Origin: Candidatus Nitrospira nitrosa
Lineage (GTDB): Bacteria > Nitrospirota > Nitrospiria > Nitrospirales > Nitrospiraceae
Direction of reading: 5' to 3'
Assembly (NCBI RefSeq): GCF_001458735.1
Contig: NZ_CZQA01000001.1
Span: forward strand, 1,240,001 to 1,304,000
DNA length: 64,000 nt
The position numbers and the translations under genes were made by a program. Position 1 is the stretch's first letter. Every line of letters begins with the position of its first letter. A model generated the notes under the pieces. The model saw nothing but the letters and a program-made list of their open reading frames with translations, made no database searches and was not told where the DNA came from. Below are positions 34,517-45,391 of this stretch, one piece after another.

Positions 34517-35395
34517 ATGCCAAGTCTTCAATCATTACGCCGCAAGATTTCAGCCTTTAAGAATACGCAGAAAATTACCAAGGCCATGAAGATGGTGGCT
34601 GCGGCCAAGCTCAAACGGTCGCAGGACCGCATTCTGGCCGCGCGCCCTTATGCGCATAAAATGCGCGGGGTGTTGAGCAACCTGAGCCAGCGCGTGAACC
34701 GCTCGTCTCATCCCCTTCTGCAGAAGCGTGAGGGGAAGAAGGTCGAAGTGCTCGTGGTGACGAGCGACCGAGGACTCTGTGGTGGCTTCAACGGCAATAT
34801 CGCCCGCAAGAGTTCTGAATTCGTTCGACAGTGCGAAGCACGAGGGCTCCAAGTGAATCTCAGCATTATCGGTCGGAAGGGACGGGACTACTTTCGTCGC
34901 CGTGCGTGGCCGATTCGACAAGAATGGACCGGTGTCTTCGATAAATTAACATTCGAGCATGCCATCGATATCGGCGGCGATCTCACGGATAATTTCGTCA
35001 AAGGCACATTCGACGAACTCTACGTGGTCTACAATGAATTCAAGTCGGCCATTCAACAGCGAGTGATTGTCGAAAAGCTCTTCCCGATCGACGCTCAAGA
35101 GGAGTTCAGTGCGGCTTCCAGTGAAGGCCTTTTGAGTGGGAGCTATCTCTACGAACCGGAAGAGGCGGAGCTGTTGGCGGCCTTGATCCCGAAACATTTT
35201 CAGATCCAGGCCTATCGGATTTTGTTGGAGTCTGCGGCGGCCGAGCATGGGGCGCGCATGGCCGCGATGGACGGCGCCACGCGGAACGCCGGCCAGCTCA
35301 TCAAGAAAGTGACGCTGTATTACAACAAGACCAGGCAGGCGGCGATTACGAAAGAGTTGATGGATATCGTCGGCGGTGCCGAAGCGTTGAAATAA
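34517..35395 (+). CDS. atpG: ATP synthase F1 gamma subunit
   Basis: 292 residues. The N-terminal helix (SLQSLRRKISAFKNTQKITKAMKMVAAAKLK) and the C-terminal helix (AAMDGATRNAGQLIKKVTLYYNKTRQAAITKELMDIVGGAEAL) form the rotating central shaft; both are complete. The middle contains the SDRGLCGGFN motif. It transmits rotation of the c-ring to the catalytic sites. Confidence 0.98.
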   Translation: MPSLQSLRRKISAFKNTQKITKAMKMVAAAKLKRSQDRILAARPYAHKMRGVLSNLSQRVNRSSHPLLQKREGKKVEVLVVTSDRGLCGGFNGNIARKSSEFVRQCEARGLQVNLSIIGRKGRDYFRRRAWPIRQEWTGVFDKLTFEHAIDIGGDLTDNFVKGTFDELYVVYNEFKSAIQQRVIVEKLFPIDAQEEFSAASSEGLLSGSYLYEPEEAELLAALIPKHFQIQAYRILLESAAAEHGARMAAMDGATRNAGQLIKKVTLYYNKTRQAAITKELMDIVGGAEALK

Positions 35396-35462
35396 GTAGG
35401 TTGTACTGAGTGCCGAGTCATAACGGGTCGTCTGTTTTCAGCACTGGGCACTCAGAACTTAG

Positions 35463-36929
<1,467 letters not shown>

Positions 36930-37053
36930 ATAGGCGGCTGAACCGAGCGCCCTCCGTGCTCGCGCAGCGCGCGGTCTCGGAAGGCGTCCGTTGCATGCGC
37001 GCAGTTGAGGACACATCGGTTCCCGCCTTAAGGTGGGATGAAGGAAGAGCGAG

Positions 37054-37476
37054 ATGCCAGGGAAGTTTTTATTAGAGGTTGTGACGCCAGAAAAACTCCT
37101 CTTGAGTCAGCAGGTCGATGAAGTCATTGCACCTGGCTCCGAGGGTGAATTCGGGGTGTTGGTAGGGCATTGCCATTTTCTGTCGACCCTCCGGATCGGC
37201 GAACTCCGTTATCGGATCGATCAAGAAACCCATTCGATGGCGGTACTCTGGGGCTTTGCGGAAGTCACTCCGACTAAAGTCACGATCATGGCTGAGGTCG
37301 CTGAAAAAGCGGAAGACATCGATGTGGAGCGCGCAACCGCCAAAGTGGCTGAAGCTGAACGGCGACTTCAGGCCGGTGGCTTGCCGTCTGAAGTCAAAGA
37401 GGCCCAGGTGAGTCTCGAAAAAGCTCGCCTCCGTAAAAAAATTGCCGAGCGCGCCAAGAAACCAAGCCACGCCTAA
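37054..37476 (+). CDS. atpC: ATP synthase F1 epsilon subunit
   Basis: 140 residues: an N-terminal beta-sandwich (LLEVVTPEKLLLSQQVDEVIAPGSEGEFGVLVGH) and a C-terminal helical hairpin (EDIDVERATAKVAEAERRL, ARLRKKIAERAKK). It connects the gamma shaft to the c-ring and can inhibit ATP hydrolysis. GGAAGAGCGAG precedes the ATG. It is the last gene of the block; rluD follows. Confidence 0.97.
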   Translation: MPGKFLLEVVTPEKLLLSQQVDEVIAPGSEGEFGVLVGHCHFLSTLRIGELRYRIDQETHSMAVLWGFAEVTPTKVTIMAEVAEKAEDIDVERATAKVAEAERRLQAGGLPSEVKEAQVSLEKARLRKKIAERAKKPSHA

Positions 37477-37611
37477 TCTCACGGTTTGTCCTCGCCCCTT
37501 CTTCTACACCCTTTTCCTGCAGTCGAGCCATGGTTCAGGGCGACTTTTCGTCCTGTCCCTCAACGCTGCTCCGGTCAATTGCCTGTCATATTCGATAAGC
37601 TAGCAGGGGAT

Positions 37612-38616
37612 ATGATCACGGAATTTCACATCACAGCCGGAGAGCAGCCTAAGCGGTTGGATATCTTTCTCGTTGGTCGAGAGCGAGATGCCTCCCGGTC
37701 TTCGTTGCAGCGGTTGATAGAATTGGGCCGTATCCGGGTCAATGACCAGGTAGTGAAACCCAGCCACAAAATTAAACCAGGCGACCGGATCACGATGGAT
37801 GTTCCGAAGCCGGAACCGCTCTCCATGAAAGGAGAAGCGATCCCGCTCGAGGTCTTGTTTGAGGATGATTCTCTGCTGGTCTTAGACAAGCCACCCGGTA
37901 TCGTGGTCCATCCGGCGCCGGGTAATTGGAGCGGGACGCTGGTGAACGCCCTGTTGCATCATTTCCAAACGTCCGGCGGGACTATTTCAACAATCGGTGG
38001 GAAGGAACGTCCGGGGCTGGTTCATCGTTTGGATAAGGAAACCTCCGGTGTCATGGTGATTACCAAGACCGATACCGCACATCGGGCTCTTGCTGCCCAG
38101 TTCAAACTCCACACGATCACCAGAGTCTATGAAGCACTGGTCTGGGGAGTACCCAAAAAAGGGCGAGGGTTGATTGATCTCGCCATTGGGCGAGATAGTA
38201 AAGACCGAAAGAAGTTCTCCTCAAGAACGACAAGTCCCAAGGAGTCTGTGACCGAATATGTGGTGACCCGACGGTATGGTAAAGTAGCCGCACATGTCTT
38301 GCTCTATCCGCAAACCGGACGAACGCACCAGTTGCGGGTGCATCTCACCTCATTGGGCCATCCCATTCTGGGCGATCGCACCTATGGCGGCAACAGGGTG
38401 ATGGTTCTTGCGGATATCGAGATCCCACGTGTGATGCTTCATGCTAGGACATTAGGGTTTACGCATCCAACGTCAGCCGCGAGAGAGGAATTCACGAGGC
38501 CGTTCCCTGCGGATATGGAGCGCGTCATTCATGCACTCGAGCACCTGAATGCGACGGGGGATCGGATGCCCACTGGTACAACGACGATAGGAACAGCCGA
38601 GGAGGAGCGATGCTGA
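37612..38616 (+). CDS. rluD: RluD-type 23S rRNA pseudouridine synthase
   Basis: 334 residues from ATG 37612 (MITEFHITAGEQPKRLDIFL). The longer frame from 37486 adds sequence without family match. An N-terminal S4 RNA-binding domain (SLQRLIELGRIRVNDQVVKPSHKIKPGD, ~25-70) precedes the RluA-family catalytic domain. The catalytic Asp is in HRLDKETSGVMV (~144-155), and the GRTHQLRVHL motif follows. It converts uridines of helix 69 of 23S rRNA in E. coli. The C-terminal ~20 residues are extra. Its stop overlaps the next start by seven bases. Confidence 0.9.
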   Translation: MITEFHITAGEQPKRLDIFLVGRERDASRSSLQRLIELGRIRVNDQVVKPSHKIKPGDRITMDVPKPEPLSMKGEAIPLEVLFEDDSLLVLDKPPGIVVHPAPGNWSGTLVNALLHHFQTSGGTISTIGGKERPGLVHRLDKETSGVMVITKTDTAHRALAAQFKLHTITRVYEALVWGVPKKGRGLIDLAIGRDSKDRKKFSSRTTSPKESVTEYVVTRRYGKVAAHVLLYPQTGRTHQLRVHLTSLGHPILGDRTYGGNRVMVLADIEIPRVMLHARTLGFTHPTSAAREEFTRPFPADMERVIHALEHLNATGDRMPTGTTTIGTAEEERC

Positions 38617-39032
38617 CCGCGGAGGTGTTAGATGCGTTAGGCGGCCTCACGGCCCACGTCAAAAGCTATGCGGCGACTCTTCCCTCCATCGTACATTTGA
38701 AGGCAGTGCCGTCCGGGATGAAACCTTCTGTGGAGGCGATGGACAGCTATGAGGCGATTGTCTCACGAGCACAACGTCAAAGTGCCGGTACTCCATACAA
38801 AACGCTCAATGAATCATTGGTCTGCTCATTGGAAGCCTTCGAACAGGGGAATCTGATCGGGGCCGTCCAGGCGCTCCTTACCGTAATCGACCAGCTGGAA
38901 CGCATGCATCGAGATCAAGAGATTAAGGCCGGACGCATGGACGAGAAGCGACTCACGGAGTACCGCGTGGTCCTACGAAAAGTGCTTCCCGGGAACCAGC
39001 CGGAGCTGGCAGAGACAGGGCGAGGCTTGTAA
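38610..39032 (+). CDS. hypothetical helical protein
   Basis: 140 residues, mostly helical, no signal peptide and no motif I recognise. The segment LNESLVCSLEAFEQGNLIGAVQALLTVIDQLERM suggests a four-helix or HEPN-like bundle, but the HEPN catalytic motif is absent. Its start lies inside the rluD 3' end (7-base overlap) with GAGGAGCG just upstream, so it is translationally coupled to rluD. Confidence 0.7.
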   Translation: MLTAEVLDALGGLTAHVKSYAATLPSIVHLKAVPSGMKPSVEAMDSYEAIVSRAQRQSAGTPYKTLNESLVCSLEAFEQGNLIGAVQALLTVIDQLERMHRDQEIKAGRMDEKRLTEYRVVLRKVLPGNQPELAETGRGL

Positions 39033-39127
39033 GGGGCCGTGTTGAACCATGTGCGCTGAGCCCAAAGTTTGGCAGGGGAGGGGGCAGCGCACGCTTGTCA
39101 TCCATGACTCAAAAATCAGGGATGCGG

Positions 39128-39307
39128 CTAGTGCCCCATTTTTGGTCCTAAGGCATTGGATCCAGCCGTGACCAGCTTGAATCGCGCAAGGCTCCCACAG
39201 TGGGGGCACTTTGCACGAACTGTTTCAGCGTCGAGTATTTCATACTCATCCGCGCGTAACCACATGAGTTGGAAGCATTTAGAACAGGTACGGACTTGCG
39301 TTGACAT
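39128..39307 (-). CDS. small zinc-ribbon protein
   Basis: 59 residues from the internal ATG at 39307, chosen because AGGAAACC precedes it. Two CxxC motifs (CSKC near residue 8, CPHC near residue 36) predict a zinc ribbon; the tail is SNALGPKMGH. Its role is unknown. It is divergent from the GNAT gene, 49 bases away, so the two may share a control region. Confidence 0.65.
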   Translation of the reverse strand: MSTQVRTCSKCFQLMWLRADEYEILDAETVRAKCPHCGSLARFKLVTAGSNALGPKMGH

Positions 39308-39356
39308 TGGTTTCCTCGTAAACTTCAGATCAATCCGAGGGATACTGTAGTATAAG

Positions 39357-39788
39357 ATGCCTTCAACCCTCAAGCCTGCTGTCAGCTATTCTCATCATGA
39401 ACTTCCTGAAGCCTCGCAGCTCCTAGGACTCTTTCGGCAGGCTCCATGGGCGAAAGACCGCTCACTGGATGATGCCAAAGAAATGCTCCAGCGTACAGAT
39501 CTCACCATCTGTGCATGGGAGGGCAAGCGGCTGATCGGATTTGGGCGCGTCCTCACTGATTTTATCTACCGTGCGACCATCTGGGACGTGATCGTCGATC
39601 GGGCCTATCAAGGGCAGGGTATTGGCACCGAGATCGTCAAGAGGATTCTCGACCACCCACAATTGCAACGGGTTGAGCTTTTTTGGCTCTGTACCAGGCG
39701 TCCTGGTTTTTATGAGCGGCTTGGCTTCAGTTCCAAGGAACAGACAGGGATGGTCTGGAATCGGAGCAAGAATAGCCGACGTGAGTAG
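39357..39788 (+). CDS. GNAT-family acetyltransferase
   Basis: 143 residues with the acetyl-CoA-binding motif A (IWDVIVDRAYQGQGIGTEIV, QGQGIG) and the following motif B region (FYERLGFSSK). The length is normal for a single GNAT domain. The substrate cannot be read from the sequence; similar proteins acetylate small molecules or protein N-termini. The start ATG has no strong ribosome site; a promoter-like region shared with the divergent zinc-ribbon gene lies upstream. Confidence 0.88.
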   Translation: MPSTLKPAVSYSHHELPEASQLLGLFRQAPWAKDRSLDDAKEMLQRTDLTICAWEGKRLIGFGRVLTDFIYRATIWDVIVDRAYQGQGIGTEIVKRILDHPQLQRVELFWLCTRRPGFYERLGFSSKEQTGMVWNRSKNSRRE

Positions 39789-39848
39789 GAAAAAAGATGA
39801 GCATGCTATACGCCAAGACAGTGCCGTCCTGTCCGTCCTAGGTGAGGC

Positions 39849-40478
39849 TCAAAAGAACATCTTTCCACCAAATAAGAAACCGAACGAAGAGGCGTTCCAG
39901 TCGTTGTTCCGGCCACCAGTGCCGGTCGTATGCCCGTCGTTACGCTTATAGGCCAACTCCAGATTGAGGGCGAACCGTTCGTTGAGCTGATAATCAGTCC
40001 CCCATCCTAATCGCCAGGCGAAGGTATTACTCGGGCTGATCCGAAGGGTGGTATCCTCACCAAAGCTGTTGACGTTCACACCAAAACTCATATTCACATA
40101 GGGGCTGAGTGGGCCTGATCTGCCTGGACGTATTTCGAACGTCGGTAGGACCGATACCGTATCCTGCTGTCCAAGGTCTGCGTCTGGTTGTTCCACACTC
40201 ACCCCATGGCGTTCCCACTCGAGCATCATCCCCACCAAGAACCACGTATTGAGGCTGTACATTGCTTGGAAATTTACCAGCGGACCAATCGAAGTAGACG
40301 TCCCTTCCGACAGCTGTTGGGTCAGTGGCGAAAATCCGGCTCGAAATCCAACTATCCACCTGCTAGGTTCAATCCCTCCGAACTCTTGTGCAGATGTGAG
40401 AGTTGAAAAGGGGAAGGCCGAGACAAGCACAGAAAACAGCATGCCAGCCGCGAATCCCTTGCACCGTTGTTGGCGCAT
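39849..40478 (-). CDS. outer-membrane beta-barrel protein
   Basis: 209 residues with a signal peptide (AAGMLFSVLVSAFPFSTLTSA, cleavage near AQE-F). Alternating amphipathic strands follow (WIVGFRAGFSPLT, NTWFLVGMMLEWERH, LSPYVNMSFGVNVNSF, FAWRLGWGTDYQLNERFALNLELAYKRN) and a terminal Phe strand (FGFLFGGKMFF), predicting an eight-stranded OMP. The ATG has a strong GGAGGTGTTGA site upstream. It lies 171 bases downstream of the zinc-transporter permease on the same strand, so a link to metal uptake is possible but unproven. Confidence 0.8.
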   Translation of the reverse strand: MRQQRCKGFAAGMLFSVLVSAFPFSTLTSAQEFGGIEPSRWIVGFRAGFSPLTQQLSEGTSTSIGPLVNFQAMYSLNTWFLVGMMLEWERHGVSVEQPDADLGQQDTVSVLPTFEIRPGRSGPLSPYVNMSFGVNVNSFGEDTTLRISPSNTFAWRLGWGTDYQLNERFALNLELAYKRNDGHTTGTGGRNNDWNASSFGFLFGGKMFF

Positions 40479-40649
40479 TCAACACCTCCGTTCCCTTCTT
40501 GGGAGGAAAGCCGTTGAGCTATTACCCCAAGAAGATTCTTCAGTATCGGCAATCTAACACTACCAACAAGACCACTGCGCAATACCGTAGGTGAATGACT
40601 GTGTTCACCCATTGTTTATGGCATCGTGTGAAAGAGAATGACAAGGTGG

Positions 40650-41480
40650 CTAATGAGTGTGAACAACTCCAGTACGTTTTACGCGCTTGGGAGAGAGCAG
40701 GATCGCAGTAAAAAATATCGCGGTCGCTAACAACACAATCGCCGGCCCAGAGGGGATGTCCCAGATGGCGGAAATCAAGACTCCACATACCGAGGTCGTA
40801 ATTCCGATGAGTGCCGAATACACGGTCAAGGTTCTCAGGCTATGGGTGAGTTGATAGGCGGTCGAAGCCGGAATCAGAATCATGGCAAAGACGAGAATGG
40901 CCCCCACGGTCTTGAGTGAGACCACAACGGTAAGTGCAACGAGGGTCAGTAATAGAAAAAACATTTGTCGAGCCGGAACTCCGGATGCTTCAGCCATTTC
41001 TTGATCGAACGCGATGAAATAGAGTTCTTTGGCAAACAAGAGCAGCAGGCTCAACACCAGCACACTCAATGCCCCGATAATACGGAGCTCCTCAGGCGTG
41101 ACCGAAAGCACGCTGCCGAAGAGATAGCCGTATACCTCGGCATTGTAGGTCTTCATCAGTCCAATAAAGAGGATGCCCAGTGCCATGGTGGTGGTATAGA
41201 GAATGCCGATCGAGACGTCCAGCTTCATCCTGCCGCGCTCTTCAACCCAGCCCGTAATCCAGACCGTAGCCAGACCAAATAGAATAGCCAGCAACAGAGG
41301 CGGCCATCCCATCAAATAGCCGAGTGCGACGCCTGCAAAGGCAGCGTGGGACGTTCCTGCACCAACGAAGGCTAGTCCCCGTAGGACAACAAACACGCCG
41401 ATCACAGAGCAGAGCCCGCCCACCATCGCCGCGGCGAGGAGAGAGCGTTGCATGAAATCATAAGCGAGGAGATCGAGCAT
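40650..41480 (-). CDS. znuB: zinc/manganese ABC transporter permease
   Basis: 276 residues with about eight membrane helices of the ABC-3 family (QRSLLAAAMVGGLCSVIGVFVVLRGLAFVGAGTSHAAFAGVALG opening). It is the membrane channel of a metal uptake system, in an operon of the order binding protein, ATPase, permease. It starts 15 bases after the ATPase stop. The family transports Zn2+ or Mn2+; zinc is favoured by the His-rich loop of the binding protein. Confidence 0.9.
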   Translation of the reverse strand: MLDLLAYDFMQRSLLAAAMVGGLCSVIGVFVVLRGLAFVGAGTSHAAFAGVALGYLMGWPPLLLAILFGLATVWITGWVEERGRMKLDVSIGILYTTTMALGILFIGLMKTYNAEVYGYLFGSVLSVTPEELRIIGALSVLVLSLLLLFAKELYFIAFDQEMAEASGVPARQMFFLLLTLVALTVVVSLKTVGAILVFAMILIPASTAYQLTHSLRTLTVYSALIGITTSVCGVLISAIWDIPSGPAIVLLATAIFFTAILLSPKRVKRTGVVHTH

Positions 41481-41495
41481 AATCCGTTATTGCCA

Positions 41496-42314
41496 TTAGT
41501 GGTGATGATGGTAATCTTCGACGATCACGAGGTCCTTTTCAGTGATAACAAGCTCTTTCCCATACACCTGGTGAAGGATTTCCGGCTGGAGGACATCGGC
41601 TGGAGGACCGGCGGCGTAGAGCTTGGTCTTAAGAAGGACCAATCGATCTACTCGAGAACGGATCATATTGATGTCATGGGTAATCAACAGCACGGTCAGT
41701 TTGAGGTCGTCATGAAGGTGCTGGACGAGCTCGATGACGTTGTGTTGCATGGCGATATCCAGTCCAGTGGTGGGTTCATCAAGGATCAGGACTTTGGGCT
41801 GCTGTGCCAACGCTCTGGCGATAAAGACTCGTTGTTGTTGCCCGCCGGATAGATGTCCAAGCGCTGTATCTTTGTGCGACTCCATTCCAACCTGGGTGAG
41901 GGCCTCCATCGCGATCTGGCGGTCCTTCTTCCCTGGCCGCTTCAGTAGCCCGAGCGCGCCATAACGCCCCATCATGACTGTCTCGAGGACCGTCACCGGA
42001 AAGTTGCGATCGACCACGCCTTTTTGCGGGAGGTACCCGATCCGGGCTCGATGGTGACAGCGGAGTTCACTGCAGGCACAATCAAAAATATGAAGGTGAC
42101 CTTCTACCGGAGGAAGCAATCCTAGGACGGCACGGCAGAGTGTCGTTTTACCTGATCCGTTTGGACCAATCACACCGACGAACTCGCCGTCATAGATCGG
42201 CAGGGTGATATCCTTGAGCGCAATAAGCCCGGGGAAACCAAAGGACGCATGATCAAAACGGATGATCGGACTGCGACCTGTGGAGACGGATTCCCTTGTT
42301 CCTTCCGGAGACAT
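41496..42314 (-). CDS. znuC: zinc/manganese ABC transporter ATPase
   Basis: 272 residues from the internal ATG at 42314, which has AGGAAA 7 bases upstream. It has Walker A GPNGSGKTT, the Q-loop (GYLPQK), signature LSGGQQQR, Walker B VLILDEPTTGLD and the switch His (ITHD). The protein ends in a His cluster (EDYHHHH), unusual for the ATPase and perhaps a metal-sensing tail. It powers uptake of the metal delivered by the binding protein. Confidence 0.92.
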   Translation of the reverse strand: MSPEGTRESVSTGRSPIIRFDHASFGFPGLIALKDITLPIYDGEFVGVIGPNGSGKTTLCRAVLGLLPPVEGHLHIFDCACSELRCHHRARIGYLPQKGVVDRNFPVTVLETVMMGRYGALGLLKRPGKKDRQIAMEALTQVGMESHKDTALGHLSGGQQQRVFIARALAQQPKVLILDEPTTGLDIAMQHNVIELVQHLHDDLKLTVLLITHDINMIRSRVDRLVLLKTKLYAAGPPADVLQPEILHQVYGKELVITEKDLVIVEDYHHHH

Positions 42315-42336
42315 GAATGGATTTCCTGAGCGGCTG

Positions 42337-43245
42337 CTAGGTGGACTCCAATGCGTCAACCAATTGGAGCACATTGTAACGAAGCATGTCGAGGTAACTG
42401 TCAGTTCCCGGAATTCCACCCGGCATGGTGGTCAGCACAACGACACGTGCTTTCGTATCCCGTGCCAGTAGCTCCGGGAGGCGTTGGCTCAACTGGATTT
42501 CTGAGGCGATCACTCGAATGTGCTGGCTCTTGATTTTTGCGATCAAATGCTGAAGGTGAAGGGCGGAGGCCTCTGTGCCTGACTGGGTATGGATTGTGTC
42601 GACGATCTCAAGGCCAAATCGCTTGGCCAAGTATGGCCAAGCCGGATGATGGGCGATGAAACGCCGATCCGAAAGGCGTTGAGTACGAGTCATCAGCTGT
42701 TGCTGTACTTGCTCGAGCTGTTGCAGATATGTCTCTTGCTTAGCCTGAAAGTCAGCCGTGTGGACCGGATCGATCTCGCTGAGCGCACGGGTAATGTGGC
42801 CCAGCATGATGGCGACATTCATGGGGTCCAGCCAAATATGGGGGTTTCCCGGAGACTCGTCCGTATGTGCACCGTGGTGCATGTCGTCATGGGCATCCCC
42901 ACTATCTTGGAGCAGCACTACGCCTTGGGAGGTTGTGACCACACGCAATTTGGCACTCCCGGCATTTCTCACCAATGATCCCACCCAGACCTCGAGGCCA
43001 AGGCCGACTTCGAATAACAGCTTAGCCTTCCGTACTGCAATCAGATCACTGGGCTTCGGGGAGTAGGTATGCTCGTTCTCGTAGCCGCTCAGCAAAGACT
43101 TCACCTCTACCCATGGCCCACCAACCTGCTCGGTCAGGTCTTTTAAAACTGGAATGGTGACGACAATAGGGATCGGTTCACGAGCTTCTGCGGCCGCCGT
43201 GAAGAAGAGAGACGATAGGGTAAGGGCCAGGAGTGGAAACCTCAT
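42337..43245 (-). CDS. znuA: zinc-binding periplasmic protein, ZnuA-like
   Basis: About 302 residues from ATG 43245 with a Sec signal peptide (RFPLLALTLSSLFFTAAAEA). The cluster A-I fold is evident: the first metal His in GYENEHTYSPKPSDL, a His/Asp-rich loop (DAHDDMHHGAHTDE) followed by NPHIWLDP, the third His in FIAHHPAWPYLAKRFGLE, and the Glu/Asp region near the C-terminus. The His-rich loop is typical of zinc-specific ZnuA. It captures Zn2+ in the periplasm for the ATPase/permease pair. The longer upstream frame runs through non-homologous sequence. It is divergent from anmK. Confidence 0.9.
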   Translation of the reverse strand: MRFPLLALTLSSLFFTAAAEAREPIPIVVTIPVLKDLTEQVGGPWVEVKSLLSGYENEHTYSPKPSDLIAVRKAKLLFEVGLGLEVWVGSLVRNAGSAKLRVVTTSQGVVLLQDSGDAHDDMHHGAHTDESPGNPHIWLDPMNVAIMLGHITRALSEIDPVHTADFQAKQETYLQQLEQVQQQLMTRTQRLSDRRFIAHHPAWPYLAKRFGLEIVDTIHTQSGTEASALHLQHLIAKIKSQHIRVIASEIQLSQRLPELLARDTKARVVVLTTMPGGIPGTDSYLDMLRYNVLQLVDALEST

Positions 43246-43542
43246 ATGCCGCATGCCTTTGTAGGTGAGAGGAAACATTGGCGGCGACCGTATCATCCAT
43301 GTTTTCGCGCTGTCAACGCTATCTTGGGACTGTCCATCAGGTAGAGAGTCGGCCAGGTAGGTATGATGCGATGGTCTGGTTATGAAGGAACCAGCCGAGC
43401 GAGATGAGAACCAACCGTACAGACTTTTGCAGTTTCTTGATCGGCCCTGTCCATTCGTCTCCTTGACCATGGGCGCTAGTTCGATTAGCGTAGCGGACAT
43501 CCCCTCCATGAGACAAAATGTGGTGACGAAAGGATACTGCTG

Positions 43543-44733
43543 ATGAAGGTCGTTGGGCTTATGTCGGGAACATCGGCTGATGGCGTCGATGCGGCACTGG
43601 TGTCCATTGTGCAGAAAGCCAGTCGCCTTGAAGTAGAGATGGTGGCGTTCTATTCGCTGCCCTATCCTCGCTCACTCCAACAGCGACTTCTCTCGGCCTC
43701 CGTATCGGGGACGGTCACAGATCTCTGTCATTTGAACGCGCTTCTGGGGGAATGGTTCGCCGATGCCGCGTTGGGAGCGATTCGGGCGGCGCAGTTAACT
43801 CCGGAAGAGGTTGATCTTATTGGATCACATGGTCAGACTGTCCAGCATCTACCGAATGGGATTAAGGATACGCGGGTTGGCGCGATTCGCTCCACCCTCC
43901 AAATTGCCGAGCCGGCGGTGATCGCTGAGAGGACCGGAATTACGACGGTGGCAAATTTTCGCCCCCGTGACATTGCTGCTGGAGGACAAGGCGCGCCGCT
44001 GACGCCGGGGATCCATGCGTTGTTGTTTCAGCATCACCGTCGAGGGCGACTCATTGTCAATCTTGGAGGGATCAGCAATGTCACCTACTTGCCGCGTGGA
44101 GCCGGAGGGGAAGGCGTGATCGCATTTGACACGGGTCCGGCCAATATGGTCCTTGATGGTCTGATGTTTCGGAGTACGAGTGGCCGTTTTACCATGGATC
44201 GCGATGGACGCCTCGCGGCAAAGGGGCGGGTCGATTCACGATTATTGGCCAAACTGTTGGCCCACCCCTTTCTCTCTCAGGCGCCACCCAAATCGACCGG
44301 TCGAGAAATGTTTGGCGAAGTCATGCAGAGGGATTTACTTAGCTGGCCACAGGCGCGCAAACTATCACTCGAGGATCTATTGGCCACCTGTACCAGATGG
44401 ACGGCAGAGGCTGTTGGTACGGCACGGCGTTGGGTCAAGGGTGGAATCGACGAAGTGATCGTCGGTGGCGGGGGAGTGAAAAACCGGGCGATTATGGAAC
44501 ATCTGAAAGGCGTGTTTGCTCCAATTCCGGTCACCACCTTTGAAGCGCACGGCTGGGAGAGTAAGGCGCTGGAGTCTGTGGCGTTCGCGATTCTGGCCTA
44601 TCAAACTATGATGGAGCAGTGTGGGAACGTTCCGGCGGTGACAGGAGCAACAGCTCCCAGGCTGTTGGGGTGCATTGTTCCAAGTGGGCCAGGCTGGTAT
44701 GAGCGATTACATCCAAGGCGACGGAGAAAGTAA
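43543..44733 (+). CDS. anmK: anhydro-N-acetylmuramic acid kinase
   Basis: 396 residues with the family opening MKVVGLMSGTSADGVDAALV, the ATP-binding VNLGGISNVTYL, the FDTGPANMVLDGL motif and a VGGGGVKN motif near the end. It phosphorylates and opens 1,6-anhydroMurNAc to MurNAc-6-phosphate during cell-wall recycling. The start is set by family alignment; GAAAGGATACTGCTG precedes the ATG. The DUF2726 gene follows after six bases. Confidence 0.96.
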   Translation: MKVVGLMSGTSADGVDAALVSIVQKASRLEVEMVAFYSLPYPRSLQQRLLSASVSGTVTDLCHLNALLGEWFADAALGAIRAAQLTPEEVDLIGSHGQTVQHLPNGIKDTRVGAIRSTLQIAEPAVIAERTGITTVANFRPRDIAAGGQGAPLTPGIHALLFQHHRRGRLIVNLGGISNVTYLPRGAGGEGVIAFDTGPANMVLDGLMFRSTSGRFTMDRDGRLAAKGRVDSRLLAKLLAHPFLSQAPPKSTGREMFGEVMQRDLLSWPQARKLSLEDLLATCTRWTAEAVGTARRWVKGGIDEVIVGGGGVKNRAIMEHLKGVFAPIPVTTFEAHGWESKALESVAFAILAYQTMMEQCGNVPAVTGATAPRLLGCIVPSGPGWYERLHPRRRRK

Positions 44734-44739
44734 ACAACA

Positions 44740-45249
44740 ATGAAGCTTCTACTGCTTGTAACGATCGTCACTCTGATCATCTTCAGCATCTGGTGGTATC
44801 GACGGCGATCGCGCCGAAGCAAGAAACACGTATCGCGCAGGGTCATGCCTTCTGGCGTCACGCTCAGCCCCACACCGCTCTTGGCTGAAGACGAAGTGGC
44901 GCTCTATAACCTCCTGCGAATGGTGGTCCAAGAGCGCTATCTTGTCTTTGCAAAGGTGCCGCTCGGCTCATTTCTCACGGTTGATGCGGGGGGGAAGGAA
45001 CGGGTCCAAGTTCTCCGTCATCTTGCCCTTAAGCGGGTCGACTTTGCGTTGGTGCACCCAGGGTCACGCCAGGTTGAGCAGGTGGTGCAAATTGAGCCTC
45101 AATCTCCGGAACTCCATCAGGAGGAGTCACAACAAATCATCGAGTCCTTGCTTGATACGGCAGGGATCAAACTGAGAAAGCTTCAGGCCAAGAGGACTTA
45201 CCCTCTCGCGCATCTTGCCACTCGACTAGAAATTACCGCAGACCAGTAA
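44740..45249 (+). CDS. membrane-anchored DUF2726 protein
   Basis: 169 residues. An N-terminal membrane helix (LLLLVTIVTLIIFSIWWY, ~2-19) is followed by a basic stretch (RRRSRRSKKH) and a DUF2726 domain (~45-160: LAEDEVALYNLLRMVVQERYLVFAKVPLGSF, KRVDFALVHP). The DUF2726 fold resembles a PD-(D/E)XK nuclease relative, judging by the VDFAL strand, but catalytic residues are not obvious. It lies six bases after anmK and is probably co-transcribed with it. Confidence 0.75.
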   Translation: MKLLLLVTIVTLIIFSIWWYRRRSRRSKKHVSRRVMPSGVTLSPTPLLAEDEVALYNLLRMVVQERYLVFAKVPLGSFLTVDAGGKERVQVLRHLALKRVDFALVHPGSRQVEQVVQIEPQSPELHQEESQQIIESLLDTAGIKLRKLQAKRTYPLAHLATRLEITADQ

Positions 45250-45391
45250 CACCTGGATGAATCGAGTAAGGCCACTCGGTGGGCGCTACCGTGATGGTGG
45301 GGAGGTATCTTCACCGGTACGTATTGCCTTGATCGCTATGCGGGTCACTCCTACTTCCGAAGCACCAAAGTTTTGATCCATCAGATTGGAA

